Of a stretch of DNA of 64,000 nucleotides, positions 34,805 to 44,236 are shown one piece after another. Positions within the stretch are counted from its first letter, which is position 1, and each line of letters begins with the position of its first letter. The stretch spans positions 17,187-81,186 of the forward strand of contig JBGAQX010000009.1 of the NCBI GenBank assembly GCA_044220545.1. Reading direction: 5' to 3'. Source of the DNA: Fen-999 sp044220545. GTDB taxonomy: Bacteria; Pseudomonadota; Gammaproteobacteria; Burkholderiales; Rhodocyclaceae. The translations under genes and the position numbers were made by a program. Under the pieces are notes generated by a model, which searched no databases, was not told the DNA's origin, and saw only the letters and a list, made by a program, of their open reading frames with translations.

Positions 34805-35431
34805 ATGACTGAACAGAACATCACCAACATCCTCGTCGTCGGCATCGGTGGCCAGGGGGTCATGACCGCCACCGAAATCCTCGCCGAGGCCGCCATCGCG
34901 CTCGGCCACGACGCCAAGAAGACCGAGGTCGCCGGCATGGCGCAGCGCGGCGGCGTGGTCTCCTCGCATCTGCGCTTTGGTCCCAAGGTGCTGTCGCCGC
35001 AGATCATGGCCGGCACGGCCGACCTGCTGGTCGGCTTCGAGTCGGCCGAGACGCTGCGCTGGTGCCACTATCTCAAGCCGGGCGGTCTGGTGCTGATGAA
35101 CACCGCGCGGCTGGTGCCACCGGTGGTCGATCTGGGCCTCTACGACTATCCCGCCGATCCGCTGGCTGAGATTCGCGCCCGCGGCTACCCGGTGCATGCC
35201 TTCGACGCCATGGCCATCGCGCTGGAACTCGGCGACGTGCGGCTGGGCAACACGGTGATGCTCGGCGCCATGGCCGACCACCTGCCCTTCCCGCCGGAGG
35301 TGTTGCTGGAGGCGATTCTCAAGCGCTTCGCGGCACGCAAGCCGCACATGGTCGAGGTCAACCGCAAGGCCTTCGAGGCCGGCCGGGCCGCCGACAAGGC
35401 ATCGGCGCATCACGAGGAGGCAACGGCATGA
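34805..35431 (+). CDS. iorB: Indolepyruvate ferredoxin oxidoreductase, beta subunit
   Basis: 208 residues with the gamma-type fold 'VVGIGGQGVMTATEILAEAA' and 'EVAGMAQRGGVVSSHLRFG'. It pairs with IorA, from which it is separated by 11 bases. Its stop overlaps the folD start (ATGA). The longer frame upstream lies inside iorA and is not used. Confidence 0.95.
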   Translation: MTEQNITNILVVGIGGQGVMTATEILAEAAIALGHDAKKTEVAGMAQRGGVVSSHLRFGPKVLSPQIMAGTADLLVGFESAETLRWCHYLKPGGLVLMNTARLVPPVVDLGLYDYPADPLAEIRARGYPVHAFDAMAIALELGDVRLGNTVMLGAMADHLPFPPEVLLEAILKRFAARKPHMVEVNRKAFEAGRAADKASAHHEEATA

Positions 35432-36282
35432 CAGCCCGCATTCTGGATGGCAATGCCCTGGCGGCGACGGTGCGCGAACATCTGGCGGCCCGCGCCGCCG
35501 CGCTCAAGGCCACGCGTGGTGTCACCCCATGTCTGGCCGTGATTCTGGTCGGCGAGGACCCGGCCTCGAGCGTCTATGTGCGCAACAAGGTGGCGGCTTG
35601 CGAAAAGGCGGGCTTCCGCTCGATCCGGGAGACCTACCCGGCCAACGTCGAGCCCGTCGAGGTGCTGGCCAAGATCGCCGAGCTGAACGCCGACCCGGCC
35701 GTGCACGGCATCCTGGTGCAGTTGCCGCTGCCGAAACACTTCGATGCCGAAGCGGTGCTCGAAGCCATCGCGCCCGACAAGGACGTGGATGGCTTCCATG
35801 CCGAGAACGTCGGCGCCCTGATGCAGGGCAACCCGCGCTTCATTCCCTGCACGCCCTACGGCGTGATGAAGATGCTGGAGTCGGAGAACGTGCCGCTGAA
35901 AGGCGCCGAGGCGGTGATCGTCGGCCGCAGCAACATCGTCGGCAAGCCGATGGCCATGCTGTTGCTGGCGCAGAGCTGTACCGTCACCGTCTGCCATTCG
36001 CAGTCCACGGATCTGGCCTTTCATACCCGCCGCGCGGACATCCTGGTCGCGGCCGTCGGCCGGGCGAAGATGATCACCGGCGACATGATCAAGCCGGGCG
36101 CCACCGTCATCGACGTCGGCATCAACCGCCAGGCCGATGGCAAGCTGTGCGGCGACGTCGATTTCGCGTCGGCCAAGGAAGTGGCCGGTCTGATCACGCC
36201 GGTGCCGGGAGGCGTCGGGCCGATGACCATCACCATGCTGCTGGCCAATACCCTCGAATCCGCGGAGAGAACGCTGAAATGA
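35428..36282 (+). CDS. folD: Bifunctional methylenetetrahydrofolate dehydrogenase/cyclohydrolase
   Basis: 284 residues. The catalytic Lys is in 'SSVYVRNKVAACEKAG', the substrate loop in 'VQLPLPKHFD', the NADP site in 'VIVGRSNIVGKPMAMLL', and the C-terminal signature is 'PVPGGVGPMTITMLL'. It interconverts methylene-, methenyl- and formyl-tetrahydrofolate, feeding purine synthesis, which fits purE downstream. Overlaps iorB and purE by four bases each. Confidence 0.98.
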   Translation: MTARILDGNALAATVREHLAARAAALKATRGVTPCLAVILVGEDPASSVYVRNKVAACEKAGFRSIRETYPANVEPVEVLAKIAELNADPAVHGILVQLPLPKHFDAEAVLEAIAPDKDVDGFHAENVGALMQGNPRFIPCTPYGVMKMLESENVPLKGAEAVIVGRSNIVGKPMAMLLLAQSCTVTVCHSQSTDLAFHTRRADILVAAVGRAKMITGDMIKPGATVIDVGINRQADGKLCGDVDFASAKEVAGLITPVPGGVGPMTITMLLANTLESAERTLK

Positions 36283-36785
36283 CCAAGAAGATCCCCCTGG
36301 TTCCCCAAGTTGGAATCGTCATGGGCTCGGACTCCGACTGGCCGATCATGAAGGCCTGCGCCGAGACCCTGAAGCAGTTCGGCGTCGCCCACGAAGCGAA
36401 GGTGCTCTCCGCCCACCGGACGCCCGACGCCGCGCTGGACTACGCGGCCACGGCGCAAGATCGCGGCATGAAGGTGCTGATCGGCGCCGCCGGCGGTGCC
36501 GCCCATCTGGCCGGTGTGCTGGCCGCCAAGACCGAACTGCCCGTGCTGGCCGTACCGATGCCCTCCAAGCACTTGCAGGGGCTCGACTCGTTGCTGGCCA
36601 TGGTCCAGATGCCCGGTGGCATACCCGTCGCCACCTTCGCCATCGGCGAGGCGGGTGCCACCAACGCGGCGCTGTTTGCCATCGCCATGCTGGCGCTGAA
36701 CGACGCCGATCTGGCCAGCAAGCTGTCGGCCTTCCGCGTCAAGCAGACCGAGAAGGTCCTGGCCAAGGCCCTGCCCGAAGTTTGA
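36279..36785 (+). CDS. purE: N5-carboxyaminoimidazole ribonucleotide mutase
   Basis: 168 residues of class I PurE. The CO2/substrate site is 'GIVMGSDSDWPIMK', with 'SAHRTPDAALDYA' and 'GAAGGAAHLAGVLAA' as the second and third conserved blocks. It moves the carboxylate on CAIR in purine synthesis. It overlaps folD (ATGA) and its stop overlaps the tsaC start. purK is not in the window. Confidence 0.97.
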   Translation: MTKKIPLVPQVGIVMGSDSDWPIMKACAETLKQFGVAHEAKVLSAHRTPDAALDYAATAQDRGMKVLIGAAGGAAHLAGVLAAKTELPVLAVPMPSKHLQGLDSLLAMVQMPGGIPVATFAIGEAGATNAALFAIAMLALNDADLASKLSAFRVKQTEKVLAKALPEV

Positions 36786-37753
36786 TGGGCGACATCGATC
36801 GGGCGGTTGCCCTGCTGCGGCAGGGGGAATTGGTCGCCTTTCCGACCGAGACGGTCTACGGCCTTGGCGCCGATGCCTCGAATCCGGTGGCGGTGGCCAG
36901 GATCTTCGCCGCCAAGGGCCGGCCCGCCGATCATCCGCTGATCGTGCACCTGCCGGACGCCAGCCAGCTCGATCAATGGGCGCGCGAGATTCCCGAAACG
37001 GCTTTCGCGCTGGCCAAGGCCTTCTGGCCGGGGCCGCTGACCCTGATTCTCAAGCGCTGGCCGGGTGTGCTCGACGCGATCACCGGCGGCCAGGACACGG
37101 TCGGCCTGCGCGTACCGAACCATCCGCTGGCACTCGATCTCTTGCGGGAGTTCAATGGCGGCGTGGCGGCGCCGTCGGCCAATCGCTTCGGCCACATCAG
37201 CCCGACCACGGCCCGGCATGTGCGCGACGAACTCGGTGACGCCGTGGCGATGGTTCTCGACGGCGGCCCCTGCCGGGTCGGCATCGAATCCACCATCGTC
37301 GACCTGACCGGCGCGCGGGCAACGATCCTGCGCCCCGGCATGGTCAGCGCGATCGACCTCGGCCGCGTGCTCGGCCGTACGCCGGGGATGGGGGGCGACG
37401 ACATGCCCCGTGTCCCGGGCGCCCTCGCCGCGCACTATGCGCCGCGCACGCCGCTGACGTTGCTACAGCCGGATGTCGTCATCTTCGCCGTGCGCGAAGC
37501 GCTCGCCGCCAACGAACGCCTGGGCGTCATCGCGCCGATGGCCTGCCCGATTTCCGACGAGCGGATCGTCTGGCGTCAGATCGCCGGCGAACCGGCGGCG
37601 TTTGCCCACGACATCTACGCGTTGTTGCGCGAACTGGACGATCTGAATTGTGCCCGCATGGTTGTCCAGAAGCCTCCGCAGAGCGAAAACTGGCGCGCCG
37701 TGAATGACCGCCTGGGCCGGGCGGCCGCGGGATCGGGCTCGACTGGCGCCTGA
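36785..37753 (+). CDS. tsaC: L-threonylcarbamoyladenylate synthase (Sua5 type)
   Basis: 322 residues. The N-terminal YrdC-like domain ('AFPTETVYGLGADA', 'KGRPADHPLIVH', 'VAAPSANRFGHISPT', 'GIESTIVDL') makes threonylcarbamoyl-AMP for the universal tRNA t6A modification. The extra C-terminal about 110 residues match the Sua5 domain, which distinguishes it from the short TsaC. Last gene of the iorA operon; its ATG shares bases with the purE stop. Confidence 0.95.
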   Translation: MGDIDRAVALLRQGELVAFPTETVYGLGADASNPVAVARIFAAKGRPADHPLIVHLPDASQLDQWAREIPETAFALAKAFWPGPLTLILKRWPGVLDAITGGQDTVGLRVPNHPLALDLLREFNGGVAAPSANRFGHISPTTARHVRDELGDAVAMVLDGGPCRVGIESTIVDLTGARATILRPGMVSAIDLGRVLGRTPGMGGDDMPRVPGALAAHYAPRTPLTLLQPDVVIFAVREALAANERLGVIAPMACPISDERIVWRQIAGEPAAFAHDIYALLRELDDLNCARMVVQKPPQSENWRAVNDRLGRAAAGSGSTGA

Positions 37754-37831
37754 GCCGCGTCGGTCGCCGCGTTGTACTACCATGAACCGTTGCCGTCATT
37801 CGAATTCTGAAACCTATAGGATCTCTACCCT

Positions 37832-38308
37832 ATGCGCTCCTCCCCATTGATCTTGTTGCTGACTGCCAGTCTCTCGTTTCACACCGCCATCGCCGAAACC
37901 GTGAGCTGCCCCGATCTTGGCTCAGCGGTCCAGGTGGGCGCCTGCCCCTCCGAAGAGGAGCTGCGCTACACCTACACCGGCTATTGCAGCGACAACGCCC
38001 GCATGTACGACTCCAAGGACGACGTGTGTGTCCGCTTCGAGAATTACCGCAAGATGAAGAACGTGGCCTTGTGGGAGTCCGGCGACGGTGCGTTCAGCGG
38101 CTATGTTTCGTGCGACCTGCCGGCGGCGCGTCTCAAGGCGGCCAAGGCGGCGACGATCATGGTCGCCCGGCAGGGCAGTATCACCCGGTTGGCCTGTGCC
38201 TATGGGGAGGGCGTGATCTTTTCACATCGGACCACCAAGGCCTGCACGCTGGAAGGCGATGGCAATTGCGCGGGCGGTTCGCCGGGCTGCCGGGCCAGTT
38301 GCCAGTAA
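37832..38308 (+). CDS. Secreted Cys-rich protein of unknown function
   Basis: 158 residues. Signal peptide MRSSPLILLLTASLSFHTAIA, then a mature domain with nine cysteines in pairs ('VSCPDLGSAVQVGACP', 'GYCSDNARMY', 'VCVRFENYRKMKNV', 'GYVSCDLPAARLKAAK', 'LACAYGEGV', 'KACTLEGDGNCAGGSPGC'), which suggests disulphides and periplasmic or extracellular location. 'F.GYVSCD' and 'RLACAYG..V' recall a DUF3757-like fold, but this is not certain. It stands alone between tsaC and secF, 78 bases from tsaC. Confidence 0.7.
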   Translation: MRSSPLILLLTASLSFHTAIAETVSCPDLGSAVQVGACPSEEELRYTYTGYCSDNARMYDSKDDVCVRFENYRKMKNVALWESGDGAFSGYVSCDLPAARLKAAKAATIMVARQGSITRLACAYGEGVIFSHRTTKACTLEGDGNCAGGSPGCRASCQ

Positions 38309-38351
38309 GGCCGGCGCCACCGCCGGCCGTGATCGGAAATCGGCGCGCCGA

Positions 38352-39299
38352 CTAGACGCAGGCGCCGTCGTCGGTCATGCCGTCGGGCTTGTCCTTCTTC
38401 GCCTTGATGAACTGGTCGCGCGAGACGCCCATCCACATCACCAGCGGGCTGGCCACCAGTACCGAGGAGTAGATGCCGAACAGGATGCCGATGGTCAGCG
38501 CCAGCGCGAAGTAGTGCAGGGCGGCGCCGCCGAAGATCAGCATCGAGGTGACCATCATCTGGGTGCAGCCGTGGGTGATGATGGTGCGCGAGATGGTGCT
38601 GGTGATCGCGTGGTTGAGCACTTCCGGCGTGGCCAGGCCGCGCTTCTTCTTGAAGGTCTCGCGCACCCGGTCGAACACCACCACGGACTCGTTGACCGAG
38701 TAGCCGAGCACCGCCAGCACCGCCGCCAGCACCGGCAGGGAGAACTCCCACTGGAAGAAGGCGAAGAAGCCGAGAATGATCACCACGTCGTGCAGGTTGG
38801 CGATGATCGCCGAGACGGCGAAACGCCATTCGAAGCGGATCGCCAGGTAGATGACGATGCCGATGACAACCAGCAGCAGCGCCATGGCGCCGTCGGAAGC
38901 CAGCTCCTTGCCCACCTGCGGGCCGACGAATTCGACCCGCTTGAGCTGCGGCGCGTCGCCGGCGGCGGTGAGCGAGGCCATGACCCGCTCGCCGACCTTG
39001 GCGGTCTCGGTGTCCTTGGCCAGCGGCACGCGGATCAGCACGTCGCGCGAGGAGCCGAAGTTCTGGACCTGGGTGTCTACGAAACCATCGCTCTCCAACT
39101 GCTTGCGGATCTTCTCCAGCTCCGCCGCCTGCGAATAGCCGACCTCCAGCAGCGTGCCGCCGGTGAATTCGATCGACAGGTGCAGGCCCTTGGTGACGAG
39201 GAAAAATACGGCGGCGATGAAGGTGATCAATGAAATGACGTTGAACACCAGTGCGTGGCGCATGAAGGGGATGTCTTTGCGGATGCGGAAGAATTCCAT
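38352..39299 (-). CDS. secF: Protein translocase subunit SecF
   Basis: 315 residues with six predicted TM helices. The periplasmic P1-like domain begins after TM1 ('HLSIEFTGGTLLEVGY'), and 'VLGYSVNESVVVFDRVRETF' is the conserved TM4 segment with its Asp. SecDF with YajC uses the proton-motive force to pull proteins through SecYEG. It lies six bases after secD. Confidence 0.98.
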   Translation of the reverse strand: MEFFRIRKDIPFMRHALVFNVISLITFIAAVFFLVTKGLHLSIEFTGGTLLEVGYSQAAELEKIRKQLESDGFVDTQVQNFGSSRDVLIRVPLAKDTETAKVGERVMASLTAAGDAPQLKRVEFVGPQVGKELASDGAMALLLVVIGIVIYLAIRFEWRFAVSAIIANLHDVVIILGFFAFFQWEFSLPVLAAVLAVLGYSVNESVVVFDRVRETFKKKRGLATPEVLNHAITSTISRTIITHGCTQMMVTSMLIFGGAALHYFALALTIGILFGIYSSVLVASPLVMWMGVSRDQFIKAKKDKPDGMTDDGACV

Positions 39300-39305
39300 G
39301 GCTTG

Positions 39306-41201
39306 CTACCCCTTCTGTTCGGTGGAGTTGATGGCGATGCCCGGCTTCCACACCTGGCCGATCGACAGCGCGGCAAGCTTCTTGCGCCGACCGTAGATAA
39401 GGTTGATCAGGCCGCGCGATACCACCACGGAGCTGAAGATCGAGGTCAGAATGCCGAGGCAATGCACCACGGCAAACCCGCGCACCGGCCCGGAGCCGAA
39501 GATCAGCAGGGCGACGCCGGCGATCAGCGTGGTCACGTTGGAGTCGAGAATCGTCGCCCAGGCGCGCTCGTAGCCGGCGGTGATGGCGGCTTGCGGCGTG
39601 CTGCCACCGCGCAATTCCTCGCGCACCCGTTCGTTGATCAGCACGTTGGCGTCGATGGCCATGCCCAGCGTCAGCGCGATGGCGGCGATACCGGGCAGTG
39701 TCAGCGTCGCCTGCAGGAGCGACAGCAGGGCAACCAGGAACAGCAGGTTGGCCGAGAGCGCCACGACCGAGACGAAGCCGAACAGCAGGTAGTACAGGCT
39801 CATGAACACGGCGATCGCAACAAAACCCCAAGTGGTCGAGTTGAAGCCCTTCTTGATGTTGTCGGCGCCCAGGCTCGGGCCGATGGTGCGTTCCTCGATG
39901 ATTTCCATCGGCGCGGCCAGACTGCCGGCGCGCAGCAGCAGGGCGACGTCGTTGGCTTCGACGGTGCTCATGCGGCCGGAAATCTGCACCCGGCCGCCGC
40001 CGATCTCGGTACGGATCACCGGCGCGGTCACCACCTCGCCCTTGCCCTTTTCGATGAGCAGGATGGCCATGCGCTTGCCGACGTTGTCACGCGTCACGTC
40101 CTTGAAGATGCGCGCGCCGGCCGAGTCGAGCGTCAGATGCACCGCCGGTTCCTGAGTCTGGCTGTCGAAGCCGGCCTGGGCGTCGGTGAGACGCTCGCCG
40201 GTCAGTACCACCTGCTTCTTCACCAGCAGCGACCGGCCGCCGCGCTCGACGTAGTATTCGGTGCCAACCGGTGGCTGGCCCTTGGCGGCTTGCTCCATCA
40301 CCGATGGGCTCGCCGAATTCTCGTCGTCGACCATGCGGATCTCCAGGGTCGCGGTGCGGCCGAGGATATCCTTGGCCTTGGCGGTGTCCTGGACGCCCGG
40401 CAGTTGCACGACGATGCGGTCGATGCCTTGCTGCTGGATCACCGGCTCGGCGACGCCCAGTTCGTTGATCCGGTTGTGCAGCGTGGTGATGTTCTGCTTG
40501 ATGGCGAATTCCTGGATACGCGTTTCGGCGGTCGGCTTGAGCGTTGCCGTCAGCTTGAGGTCGGTGCCATCCTCGCCGTCGACCAGGGTCAGGTCGCCCT
40601 GGGTGTTGCCGATGGCCAGCTTGGCCTTCTCGCGGGTTTCCGCCTCGCGGAATCTGATGACGATGGTTTCACGTTCGCGGCTGATGCCGCCATGGCGGAT
40701 GCCCTTGTCGCGCAGCAGGGATCGCAGGTCGGCGCTGGTGGAGTCGAGGCGCTTGGTCAGCGCGCCCTTCATATCCACTTGAAGCAGGAAATGCACGCCA
40801 CCGCGCAGGTCCAGGCCCAGGTACATCGGCAGGGCGTGGATGCCGGTCAGCCAGCTCGGGGTGGCGGAGAGCAGATTCAGTGCCACGCTGTACGTGGCGT
40901 CGGCCGGATCGGGATTGAGCGCCTTCTCGATGGCGTCCTTGGCCTTGAGCTGGTTGTCGGTGTCCGCCAGGCGGACACGGATGCTGTTGGGGTCGGCGAA
41001 CAGGCCGTTGTGCGCGATGCCGCCGGACTTGAGGATGTCCTCGATGCGCGACAGCAAGGCGGTATCCACCTTGATGGTGGCCTTGACGCTCGAGACCTGT
41101 ACGGCCGGCACTTCGCCGAAGAAGTTCGGCAAGGTATAGAGCAGGCCGAGCACCAGCGCGACGGCGACGATGGCGTTTTTCCAGAGGGGGAAACGGTTCA
41201 T
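39306..41201 (-). CDS. secD: Protein translocase subunit SecD
   Basis: 631 residues: TM1; the large periplasmic domains containing 'LGLDLRGGVHFLLQVDM' and 'VVQLPGVQDTAKAKDILG'; then five TM helices with the proton-path Asp in 'ALTLGMAIDANVLINERVREE'. Partner of SecF in the export motor. Preceded by yajC in the same direction, as in most proteobacteria. Confidence 0.98.
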   Translation of the reverse strand: MNRFPLWKNAIVAVALVLGLLYTLPNFFGEVPAVQVSSVKATIKVDTALLSRIEDILKSGGIAHNGLFADPNSIRVRLADTDNQLKAKDAIEKALNPDPADATYSVALNLLSATPSWLTGIHALPMYLGLDLRGGVHFLLQVDMKGALTKRLDSTSADLRSLLRDKGIRHGGISRERETIVIRFREAETREKAKLAIGNTQGDLTLVDGEDGTDLKLTATLKPTAETRIQEFAIKQNITTLHNRINELGVAEPVIQQQGIDRIVVQLPGVQDTAKAKDILGRTATLEIRMVDDENSASPSVMEQAAKGQPPVGTEYYVERGGRSLLVKKQVVLTGERLTDAQAGFDSQTQEPAVHLTLDSAGARIFKDVTRDNVGKRMAILLIEKGKGEVVTAPVIRTEIGGGRVQISGRMSTVEANDVALLLRAGSLAAPMEIIEERTIGPSLGADNIKKGFNSTTWGFVAIAVFMSLYYLLFGFVSVVALSANLLFLVALLSLLQATLTLPGIAAIALTLGMAIDANVLINERVREELRGGSTPQAAITAGYERAWATILDSNVTTLIAGVALLIFGSGPVRGFAVVHCLGILTSIFSSVVVSRGLINLIYGRRKKLAALSIGQVWKPGIAINSTEQKG

Positions 41202-41261
41202 GGCGGGATACCCGCGCCGGCGCCTGGCGGCACCGGCGGACAGAAGGAAGGGGAAATCGGG

Positions 41262-41606
41262 TTAAAGCGCCTTCAGCGTGCCTTTCGGCAGCAATGCGCT
41301 GATGGCCTGTTTCTGTATCGTCACTTCGATGGGGCCATCCTTGCGTTCGGCCACTTCGACGGTGATGTAATTCTCGCCAACCTTGGTAATGCGCCCGACG
41401 ATGCCGCCCTGGGTGACGATCTCGTCGCCCTTCTGCAATTCGCCGACCATTTTCTGATGTTCCTTGGCCTTTCTCATTTGCGGCCGGATCATAAGGAACC
41501 AGAGCACGACAAACATCAGAATGATGGGCAACATGCCCATCAGACCCCCGGTGGGATCGTTGGCGGCCGCTGGCGCGGCCTGGGCGTAGGCGTTTGAAAT
41601 CAACAC
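41262..41606 (-). CDS. yajC: Preprotein translocase subunit YajC
   Basis: 114 residues: short N-terminal region, one TM helix ('LMGMLPIILMFVVLWFLMI'), the 'RPQMRKAKEHQKM' motif and a cytoplasmic SH3-like domain. The ATG of the longer frame (41705) would run into tgt; a GTG at 41606 preceded by GGAG at six bases gives the usual YajC N-terminus. Accessory to SecDF. Confidence 0.93.
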   Translation of the reverse strand: MLISNAYAQAAPAAANDPTGGLMGMLPIILMFVVLWFLMIRPQMRKAKEHQKMVGELQKGDEIVTQGGIVGRITKVGENYITVEVAERKDGPIEVTIQKQAISALLPKGTLKAL

Positions 41607-41640
41607 GTTGTACTCCAGTAGGCGGGAAGTGAACGCGGCA

Positions 41641-42756
41641 TTATACCGGCCCTCGTGCCCGATTCCGCTCGAATTCCAAGCTGTGGTCGGCCAACCGGTT
41701 TTCAAGAATGGCCGCGCGCAATTCTGTCATCAGCGTCTGGTAGTAGAAGAGGTTGTGGATGGTATTGAGCCGGGCACCGAGTATCTCGCCAACCCGGTGC
41801 AGATGATGGAGATAGGCGCGGCTGAAGTTGCGGCAACAGTAGCAAGCGCAAGTCTCGTCCAGGGGCCGGGTGTCGGTCTTGTAACGCGCGTTCTTGATGC
41901 GCACGTCACCCCAGCGGGTGAACAGGTGGCCGTTGCGGGCGTTGCGCGTCGGCATCACGCAGTCGAACATGTCGATGCCCTGGCCAACGGCGTAGACGAT
42001 GTCCTCCGGCGTGCCGACGCCCATCAGGTAGCGTGGTTTATCCTCCGGCAGCCGCGGCGCGGTGTGGGCGAGGATGCGGGCGAAGTCCTCCTTCGGCTCG
42101 CCCACCGACAGGCCGCCGATGGCGTAACCATCGAAGCCGATGCCGGTCAGCCCGGCCAGCGACTCGTCGCGCAGGCCCTCGAACATACCGCCCTGGACGA
42201 TGCCGAACAGGGCATTGCCGTTCGCCAGCCGGTCGTGCTCGTCGCGCGAACGGAGCGCCCAGCGCAGGGAAAGCCGCATCGAGTCGCCGGCCTGCCGCTC
42301 GTCGGCCGGGTAGGGCGTGCATTCGTCGAAGATCATGACGATGTCGGAGTCGAGGGTGTGCTGGATGCGCATCGACTCCTCGGGCGTCAGGAACAGCCGG
42401 TCGCCGTTGACCGGCGAAGCAAACTTGACGCCTTCCTCGGTGATCTTGCGCAACGCGCCGAGGCTGAACACCTGGAAGCCGCCGGAATCGGTGAGGATGG
42501 GGCGGTCCCAGCCCATCAGCCGGTGCAAACCGCCGTGCGCCGCAATCACTTCCAGCCCCGGTCGCAACCAGAGGTGGAAAGTGTTGCCGAGCACTATTTG
42601 CGCGCCGACCTCGACCAGTTCGTTCGGCGCCATCGCCTTGACCGTGCCATAGGTACCCACCGGCATGAACACCGGTGTCTCGATACTGCCGTGGGCGAGG
42701 GTCAGCGTGCCGCGCCGGGCGGCGCCGGAAGTGGCGTGGAGATCAAATTTCATCAT
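41641..42756 (-). CDS. tgt: tRNA-guanine transglycosylase
   Basis: 371 residues of the bacterial Tgt class: catalytic Asp regions 'FMPVGTYGTVKAM' and 'ILTDSGGFQVFSLG', 'GYAIGGLSVGE', and the C-terminal Zn site 'CACYCCRNFSRAYLHHL'. It exchanges G34 for preQ1 in GUN-anticodon tRNAs. It overlaps queA by 14 bases; the two act consecutively in queuosine synthesis. Confidence 0.98.
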   Translation of the reverse strand: MMKFDLHATSGAARRGTLTLAHGSIETPVFMPVGTYGTVKAMAPNELVEVGAQIVLGNTFHLWLRPGLEVIAAHGGLHRLMGWDRPILTDSGGFQVFSLGALRKITEEGVKFASPVNGDRLFLTPEESMRIQHTLDSDIVMIFDECTPYPADERQAGDSMRLSLRWALRSRDEHDRLANGNALFGIVQGGMFEGLRDESLAGLTGIGFDGYAIGGLSVGEPKEDFARILAHTAPRLPEDKPRYLMGVGTPEDIVYAVGQGIDMFDCVMPTRNARNGHLFTRWGDVRIKNARYKTDTRPLDETCACYCCRNFSRAYLHHLHRVGEILGARLNTIHNLFYYQTLMTELRAAILENRLADHSLEFERNRARGPV

Positions 42757-43780
42757 GTCTTTGGATCAGCATGGCGTCGCCGTAGCTGAAGAATCGGTAG
42801 TGGCCGTCGATGGCGTGTCGGTAGGCGGCGCGGATGTCGTCCAGGCCGCCGAAGGCCGAGACCAGCATCAGCAGCGTCGACCTGGGCAGATGGAAATTGG
42901 TCAGCAGCACATCGACGATGCGGAACTGGAAGCCGGGTGTGATGAAGAGCTCGCTCTCGCCTTGCTCGGCGCGCAGCGGACCCGCCAGGGCCACCGACTC
43001 CAGCGTGCGCAGGGTGGTCGTGCCCACCGCCACTACCCGGCCACCCCGGGCCCGGCATGCGGCGATGGCGTCGACGGTGGCTTGCGGCACGGCATAGCGT
43101 TCGCGGTGCATGCGGTGCTTGGCGAGGTCGTGCACCCGGACTGGCTGGAACGTGCCTGCGCCGACGTGCAACGTAACGTGTGCGATACCGATGTTGCGCG
43201 CCGCCAGTTCGGCGAGCAGCGGCGCATCGAAATGCAGCCCGGCGGTCGGCGCCGCCACCGACCCCTTGGTCCGGGCGAACACTGTCTGGTAGCGTTCTTC
43301 GTCCGGCGTTCGCGCGGCCCGCTCGATGTAGGGCGGCAATGGCAGCCGGCCATGCCGCTCGATCAGCTCGACGACATCGCCGGGATCGTCGGCGGGGAAT
43401 TTCAGGCGGTAGAACTCGCCGGCGCGGCCCAGCACTTCGACGTCCAGCGCCTCTTCCAGCAACAGCCGCGAGCCGGGTCTGGGCGGCTTGCTGGCACGCA
43501 CCTGGGCAATCGCCTCGCCGTCCCCGGCGATCCGCTCCACCAGCACTTCGACCTGACCGCCGCTGTCCTTGCGCCCATACAGGCGGGCATGGATGACCCG
43601 CGTGTCGTTCATCACCAGCAGGTCGCCGGGCGCCAGCAGGCCGGGCAGGTCGCGGATGCCAAGGTCCGCGAGCCGTGCACCGCGCATCGCCAGCAAACGG
43701 CTCGCCGAGCGCTCGGCGAGCGGCATCTGGGCAATGCGCTCCGGCGGCAGGAGATAGTCGAAGTCGTCGAGCGTAAGCAC
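42743..43780 (-). CDS. queA: tRNA preQ1 S-adenosylmethionine ribosyltransferase-isomerase
   Basis: 345 residues with 'FDYLLPPERIAQMPL' at the N-terminus, 'RKDSGGQVEVLVER', 'APTAGLHFDAPLLAEL' and the C-terminal 'LPRSTLLMLVSAF'. It transfers the ribosyl moiety of SAM to preQ1 in tRNA. First gene of queA-tgt-yajC-secD-secF, divergent from the tRNA-Leu gene. Confidence 0.98.
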   Translation of the reverse strand: MLTLDDFDYLLPPERIAQMPLAERSASRLLAMRGARLADLGIRDLPGLLAPGDLLVMNDTRVIHARLYGRKDSGGQVEVLVERIAGDGEAIAQVRASKPPRPGSRLLLEEALDVEVLGRAGEFYRLKFPADDPGDVVELIERHGRLPLPPYIERAARTPDEERYQTVFARTKGSVAAPTAGLHFDAPLLAELAARNIGIAHVTLHVGAGTFQPVRVHDLAKHRMHRERYAVPQATVDAIAACRARGGRVVAVGTTTLRTLESVALAGPLRAEQGESELFITPGFQFRIVDVLLTNFHLPRSTLLMLVSAFGGLDDIRAAYRHAIDGHYRFFSYGDAMLIQRHDEI

Positions 43781-43810
43781 GGGGGGAAGGTTCGAAATGC
43801 GGTGCCTGGG

Positions 43811-43839
43811 TTGAAGCGGAAGGGCGATTCGCGGATAAT
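43811..43839 (+). promoter_or_regulatory. Promoter of the tRNA-Leu gene
   Basis: TTGAAG, a 17-base spacer, then GATAAT. It is 46 bases before the mature tRNA. Between them lies an 8-bp dyad AAGGCGCG-(7)-CGCGCCTT (43856-43878), which would be in the 5' leader of the precursor. Confidence 0.7.
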
Positions 43840-43885
43840 GCGGCCCTTCAAACGAAGGCGCGCATTTTACGCGCCTTGCCTCCTG

Positions 43886-43970
43886 GCCGGGATGGCGGAA
43901 TCGGTAGACGCAGCGGACTCAAAATCCGCCGCCGCAAGGTGTGTGGGTTCGAGTCCCACTCCCGGCACCA
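43886..43970 (+). tRNA. tRNA-Leu(CAA)
   Basis: 85 nt including encoded CCA. The acceptor stem is GCCGGGA/TCCCGGC with discriminator A. The anticodon loop CTCAAAA gives CAA, which reads UUG. A long variable arm (class II) and the T-loop GTTCGAGTC are clear. Its 3' half is repeated at 46440-46488. Confidence 0.97.
43916..43964 (+). repeat. attL-like 49-bp direct repeat inside tRNA-Leu
   Basis: Identical over 49 bases to 46440-46488. It covers the anticodon loop, variable arm, T-arm and part of the 3' acceptor strand, the usual target of tyrosine integrases. Confidence 0.9.
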
Positions 43971-44236
43971 GCAGATCTAATACGTCCTCTTGGCTTAGGA
44001 TCGTTTACCGACCATTGGTCATCGCGTAGCCAGATCGTAGCCGGCTGGAACCCCGCTGATTCTGCTTGCGGGCCTGCTAGTCGGAATTTCTTACACGGCT
44101 TTCCGCGCAGCCTAACGACGTCTTTCTAAGTCATTGTTTTTGGCGGTCCGGCAGAGATGGGTACGAAATTCGCTTTCCCGTACCGTAGGGTGAAATTGGG
44201 CCCGCCACAGTTCCAAATACAATGAGAGGGGGAAAT

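Noticed and set aside
39255..41597. 780-codon open frame opposite secD
   Set aside because: Shadow of secD and yajC; composition typical of antisense frames in GC-rich DNA.
44196..44223. TTGGGC-16-TACAAT as promoter of the PEP-CTERM gene
   Set aside because: The implied start point would remove most of the ribosome-binding site before the ATG at 44237.
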